Assembly: GCF_019916025.1 (NCBI RefSeq)
Contig: NZ_CP079737.1
Location: 1,922,001-1,986,000, forward strand
Reading direction: 5' to 3'
Length of the DNA: 64,000 bases
Origin: Paraclostridium bifermentans
Lineage (GTDB): Bacteria > Bacillota > Clostridia > Peptostreptococcales > Peptostreptococcaceae
The notes below the pieces were generated by a model. It did no database searches and had not been told where the DNA came from. It saw only the letters and a program-made list of their open reading frames with translations. Positions 56,025 through 64,000 of this stretch are shown here, piece by piece (the first letter of the stretch is position 1; each line of letters begins with the position of its first letter). The position numbers and the translations under genes are program-made.

Positions 56025-56244
56025 AATTTGTTATTCCTCCTTTTTCATCATAAATTGAGAATTTTGCCCTCATTTATTAATTTTATTTTCGGCTTTTTTT
56101 ATAATATATTAAGTAAAGTTTTTGTTAAATTTTTACATAATTTTAACTTAATACTTTTTATGAATTAAATATTTTTTAATTTTTTATATAAAATGATATA
56201 ATTTTTATATAATACTAAAAAGTTTAGCTTAGGAGATTTGAATT

Positions 56245-56682
56245 ATGAAAAATGAAATTAAAAATAACGATAATTGTATTGAATATGGCTGGAGTGAATC
56301 TTTGATTTTAGACAAGATTCAAGAACTTTTAGATGTTCAAAGTATAGATGATTTAGAACTTGATGAGGATACAATTGAAAATTTAAAAAATAAATTAATC
56401 CAAAATGTTTCTTTTGAAGAAATAAATCAATCTGGTTATATAATTGCTAAAAATGTGAAAGAACTAAACGTACTTCCACAAGAAGAAATAAAAGATTACA
56501 TTTTACGATTAAAAAACTATTTAAATAATACTACTATAAATTGCATTAAAGCCGATTTTAAAGGAATTGAATTTGAAGTGTATAAAAATTCTTCTATCGA
56601 TGATGTTTTTAAAGAATATTATTCAAAATATGATGAATCTTATGGTATATCTCAAATGCTTTCAGATTTAGGATTAAAATAA
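56245..56682 (+). CDS. Unknown cytosolic protein
   Basis: 145 residues, acidic and Asn/Ile/Glu-rich, with no signal or membrane segment. It opens with CIEYGWSESLILDKIQELLD and includes two helical blocks (ELDEDTIENLKNKLI; LPQEEIKDYILRLKNYL). I do not recognise a family. RBS TAGGAGA and terminator after it; monocistronic, divergent from motA. Confidence 0.65.
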   Translation: MKNEIKNNDNCIEYGWSESLILDKIQELLDVQSIDDLELDEDTIENLKNKLIQNVSFEEINQSGYIIAKNVKELNVLPQEEIKDYILRLKNYLNNTTINCIKADFKGIEFEVYKNSSIDDVFKEYYSKYDESYGISQMLSDLGLK

Positions 56683-56714
56683 ATAATTCCTATTAAACAC
56701 ATGTAACTTATACA

Positions 56715-56766
56715 AAAATAAATCCTATAGGTAACTTTTATAGTCTACTCTATAGGATTTATTTTA
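56715..56766. terminator. Bidirectional terminator
   Basis: Perfect 16-base stem AAAATAAATCCTATAG / CTATAGGATTTATTTT with a 19-base loop, between convergent genes at 56682 and 56789. Confidence 0.82.
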
Positions 56767-56788
56767 TAGTTATTTAATTTTCATAAAT

Positions 56789-59434
56789 TTAATCTATAAA
56801 TAAATATGCTAAATTGCTATTTGCATATCCACGTACGCTTGTATTTCCAGAGCTACTATAATAAAAATTAGCTTGACTAAAGTTATAAATTGGATCAAAT
56901 GAATCATCTATAAGCTTTGCTTTGAATCTGATTATGCATTCTTGTTCTGGATACATAGTTCCTAAATATATTCCACAGAATATATTTTCATTCATTGCTA
57001 CACATCCGTTTATACACATGCTACATGGTACATATTGCAAACTTGCAGGTAAAAAATTTGAAACTATAACATTTTGCAAAGTACTACTTCCTATATTTTT
57101 TGCTTTTATTTCAAATATTACTTGATCACATAGTTTTGCAGAAGTCGGGAATATAAATTCAGTTAAAATAAGTTGAGGATCTTCAACAGAAAGAGTTGTA
57201 TCTGCAGTCGCATTTAGATTTACTATGGATACTGGATCTCCTACAACAGGTAAAAATTCCATAGTAATTTTACTATTGTTCCTATAATCTATAATTGAAC
57301 CTATACCTTTAACTGTTATAGAAACTGTTTTATTTTTTCCACTTAAAATTGGACCTAAACTTATTCCAGCAACCAAGTCCCCACTTATAACAATTCCATC
57401 TAATTTTATTTCTATGACTTGTAGCTGAGGTGGGAATACAGTAGCAAATAAAGTAGATAAAGAGTCTAGCTTCCCACTATTTGATATTTTAATATTATAA
57501 ATAGCAGTTTCTCCTATTTGTATTGAAGTAGCACTAACATTATTAACGGCTGAGACTTCTGGATTAACAACAATAACTTGAATTGTAACCTCTACAGTAA
57601 TATATGCTGAGATAGTTATTCTAGGTTTATCTTGTTTTATAACATCATCAAATTCTCTTGTAGTAAAAATGGCAGGTTTATTATAGTCATAAGTTGCAGT
57701 TATTTCAGTTGATATTGTTCCATTTGGAGGAACACTAATTATCTTAACATCAAAATTTATTACTGTTGTTTCCCCAATATCTAAACTTCCTATATTTACT
57801 CCATCTACTATATTTCCCTCTGTAGGAATTCCATTTATTTTCAGATTGTTCATATACTGTAGGTTTGGATCTAGAGGATCTATTACAATAATATCACTCA
57901 AAAATATTTTACCATTATTTGTTACATCAATAGTATAAGTCAAAATTTCACCTACAACTGCAGTAGTTTTGTTTACTTCAGCAGCGATAGCTAAACTTGT
58001 TATTGTAGATCTAATAGAAAGCTCATTAGAGTATTCTATTTTATTAGTTATAATTCTTCCATATGGTGGTATATAGTCAAACGTTACATTCGCCATATTT
58101 TTAATTTCTGTTTCATCTTTAGCCAATACCTTGCATTTATATGTCACAACCTTAGTATTGCCTATCTTAACTGAACCTATTTCAATTCCACTTACTGGAG
58201 AAACACCCACAGGTTGATTTACTCCATCTATAGTAACACTTCCGTCTATAAAGCTTAGCTCAGGTGGAATTGTATCTTTTACAACTGCATTTAATATATC
58301 TACATTTCCTATATTAGATATATTAACAGTATAAGTTACAATATCATTTTCTCTTACAATTGAGTTATCACTTGATAGTACTAAACTTATATAATATGTT
58401 CTAGTAAGAACAGCTTGTAAAGTAAGTAGTGCCCATATAGTTGACATCATCTGATCACTTTGATCAGGGTCATCAGGATTTGACTTAAAAGACCCATCTA
58501 AGTTTTGTTGTTGTAATAAAACATTTGTAACGTCACTAATATAATCTATTTTTTCAAATGGAGGCACAGTCTGATCAATTTGATAAAATTCATATCCTGT
58601 CAATCCACCCATAAGTGCATATGTTGCCTGATAATTAGCAACAGGACTTGAGTTCCATCCTGGATTTAAGAAATAAGCTGGTTCATACCAATTATTAGCT
58701 TTATAGTTTGTTGCTACCATTACACTATTATCTGTTTGAAGACGGTTTAAAAAGTTCATTTCTAGTAATAGGTTTCCTGTTTTTAAAATATCTAAATCTT
58801 CTTGTGGGTTGCTATATCCAGAACCGCCATTATTGTTTTGTATATAATCAACCCAATCACTAAATCTATTAACTGTATTTCCATCTACTTGTAAGTTAAA
58901 CTTATACAAAGGATTTGTAGCAAATAACAAGCCTAATCCAACATATCCTGAGACATAATTATTAGCTATATCATCATAATTATTTATACTATATCCCCAT
59001 CCACCGTTAAACTCCTGTGAGTATTCTAAATAATTAATCATATCTTGAGAAAAAGTTTTATAAGATATGCCTTTTATAAAATTAGGCCCATTATTTATTA
59101 TTTGATCTGGAGATTGACTTGCACATATAGCAGCTAATACAACACCCATTGTATAATTTATATTTCCATCTTCCTCATAATAAATACCATGATTATTTTG
59201 ATTTGCATTTAAAAATAAGTATTCAAGTGCACCAACTAAATTATTATAGTATTTATAGGACACATCTAATGGATAAATCCCCTGGCTTATTGCATATTGC
59301 TCTAGTTCTAATACAACTAAAGCAGTATTTAAAATTGGATACGAAGTACCAAAAGATTTATCTTGATTTTGATTAAGTACAACCCATCCCAATCCTAGAT
59401 CTATCCTTTGTTTTACTAAATTTTGATCAATCAT
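56789..59434 (-). CDS. Signal-less prenyltransferase-like repeat plus DUF11 repeat protein
   Basis: 881 residues. The first 345 have alpha-helical repeats with QDKSFGTSYPILNTALVV, NGGWGYSINNYDD and QNLDGSFKSNPDDPDQSDQM motifs of the squalene-cyclase/prenyltransferase alpha-alpha toroid. The remainder is about four DUF11 (conserved repeat domain) beta modules, e.g. VTYTVNISNIGNVDILNAVV and LTYTIDVTNNGKIFLSDIIV. No signal peptide or anchor is visible. Bacillus and clostridial DUF11 proteins of this type are often spore-surface or secreted; export route here is unknown. It neighbours glycosyltransferases that may decorate it. RBS AGGAGTGA. Confidence 0.78.
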   Translation of the reverse strand: MIDQNLVKQRIDLGLGWVVLNQNQDKSFGTSYPILNTALVVLELEQYAISQGIYPLDVSYKYYNNLVGALEYLFLNANQNNHGIYYEEDGNINYTMGVVLAAICASQSPDQIINNGPNFIKGISYKTFSQDMINYLEYSQEFNGGWGYSINNYDDIANNYVSGYVGLGLLFATNPLYKFNLQVDGNTVNRFSDWVDYIQNNNGGSGYSNPQEDLDILKTGNLLLEMNFLNRLQTDNSVMVATNYKANNWYEPAYFLNPGWNSSPVANYQATYALMGGLTGYEFYQIDQTVPPFEKIDYISDVTNVLLQQQNLDGSFKSNPDDPDQSDQMMSTIWALLTLQAVLTRTYYISLVLSSDNSIVRENDIVTYTVNISNIGNVDILNAVVKDTIPPELSFIDGSVTIDGVNQPVGVSPVSGIEIGSVKIGNTKVVTYKCKVLAKDETEIKNMANVTFDYIPPYGRIITNKIEYSNELSIRSTITSLAIAAEVNKTTAVVGEILTYTIDVTNNGKIFLSDIIVIDPLDPNLQYMNNLKINGIPTEGNIVDGVNIGSLDIGETTVINFDVKIISVPPNGTISTEITATYDYNKPAIFTTREFDDVIKQDKPRITISAYITVEVTIQVIVVNPEVSAVNNVSATSIQIGETAIYNIKISNSGKLDSLSTLFATVFPPQLQVIEIKLDGIVISGDLVAGISLGPILSGKNKTVSITVKGIGSIIDYRNNSKITMEFLPVVGDPVSIVNLNATADTTLSVEDPQLILTEFIFPTSAKLCDQVIFEIKAKNIGSSTLQNVIVSNFLPASLQYVPCSMCINGCVAMNENIFCGIYLGTMYPEQECIIRFKAKLIDDSFDPIYNFSQANFYYSSSGNTSVRGYANSNLAYLFID

Positions 59435-59544
59435 ATTATTGTATCACTCCTATAAAATGTCATATTTACATAAAAATCGTCATACAATATATAATTACTT
59501 TATGACTTTGCATTTAATCTTTTTACATAATAAAAATCATGTGC

Positions 59545-60621
59545 TTAATTGATAATAACCATATATTGTTTTATTAATTTCTCTAAGTCAAAATTACTCT
59601 CGCAATATGACTTACCCCAATCAGATAGTTCTTTATATTTGTCTGGGTTTTCTAACAGATATCTTATACTACTTTCAATGTTTAATTTTTCAATTTTATG
59701 GTTAAATCCATGATCTCCAAAGTAAGTATCTAAGATTTCATTATAATTTTCAAAACTAAATATTCCTAAATAATCTTTTATCCCAGTACAAATTATTGGC
59801 TTTGAAAAATTCAATGCTTCAATTGCTACTCTTCCAGTTCCAACTACTATATCGCTTATTCCATAATAAGCATTTATGTTGTAAATGTTGCCTATTGTTA
59901 TTATTTTATTTTTTTTGTACTCACAATTTATTTGATTTGCATAAAAATCAATTGATTTTTTCTTTACTCCGTTTCCTACTATTAATATATATATATTATC
60001 ATTAAGTAAATTTTTTGCTTGATGTATCAAATTTTCAGCTAACCTTCCTTTGCTAAAACTAAGTCTGCTACAATACAAAATTACTTTGGCATCAATTGGG
60101 ATTCCAAGTTTACATTTCAAATTATTATTTTGAATTATTTCATCACCTTTTCTAATTTTAATTCCATTATAAATTAATGATATTTTGTCTATGTCATTTT
60201 TAGAGACACTGTCAAATACTAATTGTTCTACTGGTTTACTAACTGCTATTATGTGTTTTGCCCTTTTACATGCATATAATAGTAATTCTTTAGAATAGTA
60301 GAGTCCATGAATTGTTATTATATAAGGCGTATTTGTTACATCATATAATTTTCTTGCAAGAATCATACTTTCTAAGCCATGGCAGTGTATCAAATCTATT
60401 TTATATAGATTTACGAGTTTTTTTAATCTTTCAATTCTACATTCATGTTGACCTATCACTTTAAAATTAATTTTACCTTTATATGGACTATTAATTTTAT
60501 TTTCATTTAAAGTTACAATCATTGTTTTTATATTAGATTTATTTAAGGTTTCACATAGTGTAAGTACATGAGTTTCTGTTCCCCCAACACTAAACTGATC
60601 CATCAGCATAAGTATGTTCAT
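59545..60621 (-). CDS. Glycosyltransferase family 4
   Basis: 358 residues from ATG 60621 (RBS AAAGGTGG). N-terminal MLMDQFSVGGTETHVLTLCE (acceptor domain with GGTE loop), C-terminal donor domain with LYCSRLSFSKGR and GTGRVAIEALNFSKPIICTG. It shares these blocks with the C-terminal half of the divergent gene at 60743, so the two are paralogues. It probably acts in the same glycan pathway. Confidence 0.9.
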   Translation of the reverse strand: MNILMLMDQFSVGGTETHVLTLCETLNKSNIKTMIVTLNENKINSPYKGKINFKVIGQHECRIERLKKLVNLYKIDLIHCHGLESMILARKLYDVTNTPYIITIHGLYYSKELLLYACKRAKHIIAVSKPVEQLVFDSVSKNDIDKISLIYNGIKIRKGDEIIQNNNLKCKLGIPIDAKVILYCSRLSFSKGRLAENLIHQAKNLLNDNIYILIVGNGVKKKSIDFYANQINCEYKKNKIITIGNIYNINAYYGISDIVVGTGRVAIEALNFSKPIICTGIKDYLGIFSFENYNEILDTYFGDHGFNHKIEKLNIESSIRYLLENPDKYKELSDWGKSYCESNFDLEKLIKQYMVIIN

Positions 60622-60742
60622 AAAACCACCTTTTTTATATTTAAGTATCAATTTTTTTAAAATAATATACTATATAGTATATTGTCTAATTAAGTTAATG
60701 TTTCGATATTATTCCAATAGACTACTAAGGAGGTTTATTTCT

Positions 60743-62581
60743 ATGAAATTCAATAGAATTGATGGATTAGTTAGTATAGTTATATCAAACTATAATAATG
60801 AAAACTATATACTAGAATGCTTAGATTCTATACTTAATCAATCTTATGAAAATATAGAAATTATTGTTGTTGATGATAAATCAACAGATAATAGTGTATC
60901 AAAAATCAAAAATTGGATAAGAAAAAATAAAAATTCTTTTAAGAATGATAATTATATAAAGCTAATACAACTACCTAAAAATGTAGGTTTCTCCGGTGCC
61001 GTGACATATGGACTATTTTTAGCTCAAGGCGAATATATAGCAATGCACGATGGAGATGATAGATCTCATAAAGATAGAATAAAAAAACAGGTCAGTTTTT
61101 TAAATGAGCATAAAGAAATAAGTGCTGTTGGTACTAATTATGCAACTTTTAATAAAGACGATCCTACACCAATATCTGAGCCAACTGGTATAGAATTTGG
61201 TGTAGATAATATAAAAGACGTATACTCAACAGGTCTTAACTGCGTTTGTCATGGTTCTTTATTGATTAAAGGGAGCGTATTTGATAGTATAGGTGGCCTT
61301 TCTAGAAAACTTGAAGGTGCCGAAGACTATGAATTTATCACAAAACTATTGCCATTTGGAATAGATAATATAGATGAAGAACTATATTATTATAGATTAC
61401 ATGAAAATCAACGTTCAAAAATATATTACGATATAAATAAATTTGCTATAGACGAAAAAGATTTAAAAGTTTTAATGGTCTTAGATAGCCTAAATATAGG
61501 CGGAACCGAAACTCATGTATATAGTCTTATTAAAGAGTTTTTAGGCAGAGGCATAAAAGTTTGTTTGTTAGCAGACCATGGACCTTATTCATCTGAATTC
61601 CTTAAATTAGGATGTACTATCTATAATATGGATTTTCCTCTTTACGTAATAAAAGATTCAGCAACTGAAAGCAGATATAAAAATAAAATAAAACAAATAA
61701 TTTTAGCTGAAAATATAAATATAATTCACGCTCACCAGTCACCTTCCGGCGCGTTATGTATAGATATAGGCAAAGAGCTTGAAATTCCATGTATTTTTAC
61801 CGTTCATGGACTTTACTATTACGATATTTTATATGATAGACTTAATTTATCTGACTCTGTAATAAGTGTTAGCCAACCTACTTATGATTGGCTACTTGAA
61901 TATAACGTACAATCAACTGTAATTCCAAATTCTATAGATTTTGATAATTACGTTTCTAAAACTCCTAATTTATCCATAAAAGAAGAACTTGGTATTGATG
62001 AAGATGCCTTTACTATAGTTTATTGTTCTAGAATAGCTTGGAGTAAAACAAGGGTTGCTGAAAATTTATTAAGGGTTTGTCGTGACCTTGTTCGTATTGA
62101 AAATCTAAATCTACATCTAATTATCGTTGGCGATGGTCCTGATTTTAACCAATTAGTTGGTATAGCAAACAGAACAAATGCTTTATTAGGAAAAAAATGT
62201 ATTCATCTAGTTGGTGGAAAAACAAATGTAGTTGATTATTATCTTAATGCTGATTGTATAGTAGGTACAGGTCGTGTGGCAATTGAGGCTTTTGCTTGTA
62301 AAAAGCCTGTTATTGCATCTGGTAATAATGGTTATTTCGGTATACTTAGCAATGATAATATTGAAAGTGCGTGGAGAGTTTATTTTGGTGACCATAAATC
62401 TATAAAATCTAATAATGCTTCATTCCTATATAACGATATTAAGTATGTATATGAAAATAAAGACGGACTTTCTGAATATGCTGAATCTTGCTATGACTGG
62501 GCTAGAAATTTTTTTGATATAAAATCTAATACAGATAGATTAATACGTGTTTACATGAATTCTCTTAAAAACTTTCATTAA
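60743..62581 (+). CDS. GT2-GT4 fusion glycosyltransferase
   Basis: 612 residues from ATG 60743 (RBS AAGGAGG); the longer upstream frame overlaps the divergent gene and is rejected. GT2 domain about 1-235 with SIVISNYNNENYILECLDSI, VVDDKSTDNS and the metal-binding HDGDD. GT4 domain about 245-612 with MVLDSLNIGGTETHVYSL, YCSRIAWSKTRVAENLL and GTGRVAIEAFACKKP. A fusion of two enzymes that may add consecutive sugars to one glycan. First of a plus-strand unit with the pyruvyl transferase. Confidence 0.9.
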   Translation: MKFNRIDGLVSIVISNYNNENYILECLDSILNQSYENIEIIVVDDKSTDNSVSKIKNWIRKNKNSFKNDNYIKLIQLPKNVGFSGAVTYGLFLAQGEYIAMHDGDDRSHKDRIKKQVSFLNEHKEISAVGTNYATFNKDDPTPISEPTGIEFGVDNIKDVYSTGLNCVCHGSLLIKGSVFDSIGGLSRKLEGAEDYEFITKLLPFGIDNIDEELYYYRLHENQRSKIYYDINKFAIDEKDLKVLMVLDSLNIGGTETHVYSLIKEFLGRGIKVCLLADHGPYSSEFLKLGCTIYNMDFPLYVIKDSATESRYKNKIKQIILAENINIIHAHQSPSGALCIDIGKELEIPCIFTVHGLYYYDILYDRLNLSDSVISVSQPTYDWLLEYNVQSTVIPNSIDFDNYVSKTPNLSIKEELGIDEDAFTIVYCSRIAWSKTRVAENLLRVCRDLVRIENLNLHLIIVGDGPDFNQLVGIANRTNALLGKKCIHLVGGKTNVVDYYLNADCIVGTGRVAIEAFACKKPVIASGNNGYFGILSNDNIESAWRVYFGDHKSIKSNNASFLYNDIKYVYENKDGLSEYAESCYDWARNFFDIKSNTDRLIRVYMNSLKNFH

Positions 62582-62596
62582 AATGGAGCTGGTTAA

Positions 62597-63667
62597 ATGA
62601 AAAAATTATTATATATTGGGTGGCTTGGACAAAACAACATAGGCGATGAGCTTATGTGGGATATATTCTTAGATCTATGTGAAAAACATGGTGTCTCTGA
62701 AAAATATAAAATAGTAAACAATTTTGAAGATAGTGATTTAAATAATTTGCCTACTTATGATGTTGTTGTTCTAGGAGGTGGATCCCTTTTACTTCCAGGC
62801 TATATAGAAATACTTTACAGAAGCTTTCAATCTGGTTCTAAAATATTCATTTGGGGAAGCGGATATGATTGGGCTGAAAAAGATTATATAGTGTCCCTAA
62901 TAGAGGAAAATACCCCTGCATATTTATTCCCTGATGATAGTGAAATTATTTTACAAGAAATAATCCCTAACTGTGAATTTGTAGGTGTTAGAGGTCCTTT
63001 AACCTATAATTTGATAAAAAAATCATTTGTTGATATCAGTAAGCTAATAATTTCTGGCGATCCAGGATTTGCCTTACAAGAGCAACCTCTAGTAGATTAT
63101 ATGCCTATAACTACATTAGACCCTACAGATAAAATTGTTGCTGTAAACTGGGGTTCTAGTCTAAATAAAATTTATGGGAATGATGAAGATAGCGTATCTG
63201 ATGAGCTTGCAAAAGTGTGTGATTATTTAATAGATAAGGGATATAAAGTTTACCTATATATTATGTGGGAACAAGACTTGAAACCTTTTTTAGATTTTTA
63301 TAAAAAAATTAAACCTAGTAACAATTTAATTGTTGATACAAATATATATAGTGGTGGCCAGTTAATGAGTTTGTTAAAAAGATGTGAATTTTCTATAAAT
63401 TTTAAGCTTCATGGAAATATAACATCTGCTGTCGCAAATACCCCTTTTATTTGTTTAGGATATAGATTTAAATGTTTTGATTTCGTAAAATCTATCGATT
63501 GCGATAAACTGATTGTATCTACAGATTCAAAAAAATTGTATGAAGATATTATAGATTGTATAAATTATATAAATAATAACTACGATGATATAAAAAATAC
63601 TATTAAACATAATATTGATTCATATAAAGAGAAGATAGAAATACCTTTTAAAGAAAACTTATTCTAA
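62597..63667 (+). CDS. Polysaccharide pyruvyl transferase family protein
   Basis: 356 residues. N-terminal LYIGWLGQNNIGDELMWDIF, VVLGGGSLLLPGY and later FKLHGNITSAVANTPFICLG match the CsaB-type pyruvyl transferase fold. It adds ketal-pyruvate to sugars of a cell-surface polysaccharide. It lies 15 bases after the GT2-GT4 gene in the same unit. Confidence 0.88.
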   Translation: MKKLLYIGWLGQNNIGDELMWDIFLDLCEKHGVSEKYKIVNNFEDSDLNNLPTYDVVVLGGGSLLLPGYIEILYRSFQSGSKIFIWGSGYDWAEKDYIVSLIEENTPAYLFPDDSEIILQEIIPNCEFVGVRGPLTYNLIKKSFVDISKLIISGDPGFALQEQPLVDYMPITTLDPTDKIVAVNWGSSLNKIYGNDEDSVSDELAKVCDYLIDKGYKVYLYIMWEQDLKPFLDFYKKIKPSNNLIVDTNIYSGGQLMSLLKRCEFSINFKLHGNITSAVANTPFICLGYRFKCFDFVKSIDCDKLIVSTDSKKLYEDIIDCINYINNNYDDIKNTIKHNIDSYKEKIEIPFKENLF

Positions 63668-63670
63668 ATT

Positions 63671-63712
63671 AAAATAGCAAAGTTTAATTTATTAAACTTT
63701 GCTATTTTTTAA
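63671..63712. terminator. Bidirectional terminator
   Basis: Perfect 17-base stem AAAATAGCAAAGTTTAA / TTAAACTTTGCTATTTT, four-base loop, between convergent genes. Confidence 0.88.
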
Positions 63713-63714
63713 TT

Positions 63715-64000
63715 TTATTTTAAATCAAAACTTTTTAAAATTTCTTCTTTTTCTTCTTTAAAAATTTCTACAGTTTTTATATGTGGATAATTAAGAACCA
63801 TATTAAAACTATTACTTACATTTTTTTCATGTACAATCACTAGATAAGAATGTGTATCTATAACTTTATGAGTTAAATTTGCAGCTCCCCAATGGTCTGG
63901 CTCTGTATTATGTCTAAATCCAAAATAAAAATCATCTACAGTATATACTAAAGCGTAAAACGATGGCGAACCATGCTCCATCGATGCTAACCTATCGCCT
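63715..64000 (-). CDS. Unidentified protein, C-terminal part (runs off the window)
   Basis: 95 codons are visible. An ATG at 63981 exists but lacks a good RBS, and the frame stays open upstream to the window edge (GDRLASMEHGSPSFYALVYT), so the gene most likely starts outside. The visible part is FYFGFRHNTEPDHWGAANLT and an all-beta/alpha tail; I do not recognise it. Confidence 0.5.
   Translation of the reverse strand, partial: GDRLASMEHGSPSFYALVYTVDDFYFGFRHNTEPDHWGAANLTHKVIDTHSYLVIVHEKNVSNSFNMVLNYPHIKTVEIFKEEKEEILKSFDLK

Noticed and set aside
1-64000. CRISPR arrays, insertion sequences, prophage, tRNA or rRNA genes
   Set aside because: Read through for spaced direct repeats, transposase motifs and conserved RNA stretches; none seen. 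The only multi-copy DNA is the hcp tract and chitinase/giant protein internal domains.

Overview
The window is AT-rich DNA of a low-GC, anaerobic, motile Firmicute. Three hybrid-cluster proteins, a clostridial ferredoxin, a TPP-controlled thiC, motAB, GH18 chitinases and a sigma-54 activator point to the Peptostreptococcaceae, near Paeniclostridium/Paraclostridium and Clostridioides. That placement is inferred from gene content and style; no rRNA is present to confirm it. I saw no insertion sequence, prophage, CRISPR array, tRNA or rRNA. The layout is chromosomal, mostly short operons separated by clear hairpin terminators.

1-15.8 kb: the start of a flavin disulfide reductase diverges from a LysR regulator. 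Then come a SNF2 helicase with an XRE/ImmA-like partner whose zinc motif is broken, small repeat-rich and charged proteins, and a GntR-ABC transporter operon with a perfect operator palindrome. Next are a small aromatic-acid-exporter-type membrane protein, a HAD phosphatase, a methyltransferase and two secreted GH18 chitinases. The chitinase operon sits behind a strong promoter and a cyclic-di-GMP-I riboswitch with a terminator.

15.8-24.4 kb: a nitrosative-stress island. It has three hcp genes (two with about 1.08 kb of nearly identical DNA), a ferredoxin, a DUF1858 hybrid-cluster-associated protein, an unknown protein and an NsrR-like Rrf2 regulator. GTAAC-N4-GTTAC palindromes lie in front of several of these units, suggesting one shared regulator.

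24.4-45.4 kb: metabolic genes. These are adenine deaminase, an FmdE-type protein, and an amino-acid permease with a gamma-glutamyl hydrolase behind a sigma-54 promoter, next to their probable sigma-54 activator. They also include SelO, a TPP riboswitch driving thiC and a purF homologue, a TraX-like protein, a MoxR/VWA/repeat-protein operon, PdxS without an adjacent PdxT, and an ApbE lipoprotein.

45.4-56 kb: a 1651-residue secreted protein with Shr-like repeats behind a Fur-box-like palindrome, separated from apbE by a 107-bp GC-rich inverted-repeat element. ProC, an acetyltransferase, an ArAE-type membrane protein, a proline-iminopeptidase-like hydrolase and motBA follow.

56-64 kb: a signal-less 881-residue protein joining a prenyltransferase-like repeat domain to DUF11 repeats, then glycan genes: a GT4, its diverging GT2-GT4 fusion paralogue and a polysaccharide pyruvyl transferase. 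This looks like a cell- or spore-surface glycan locus. The window ends inside an unidentified gene.
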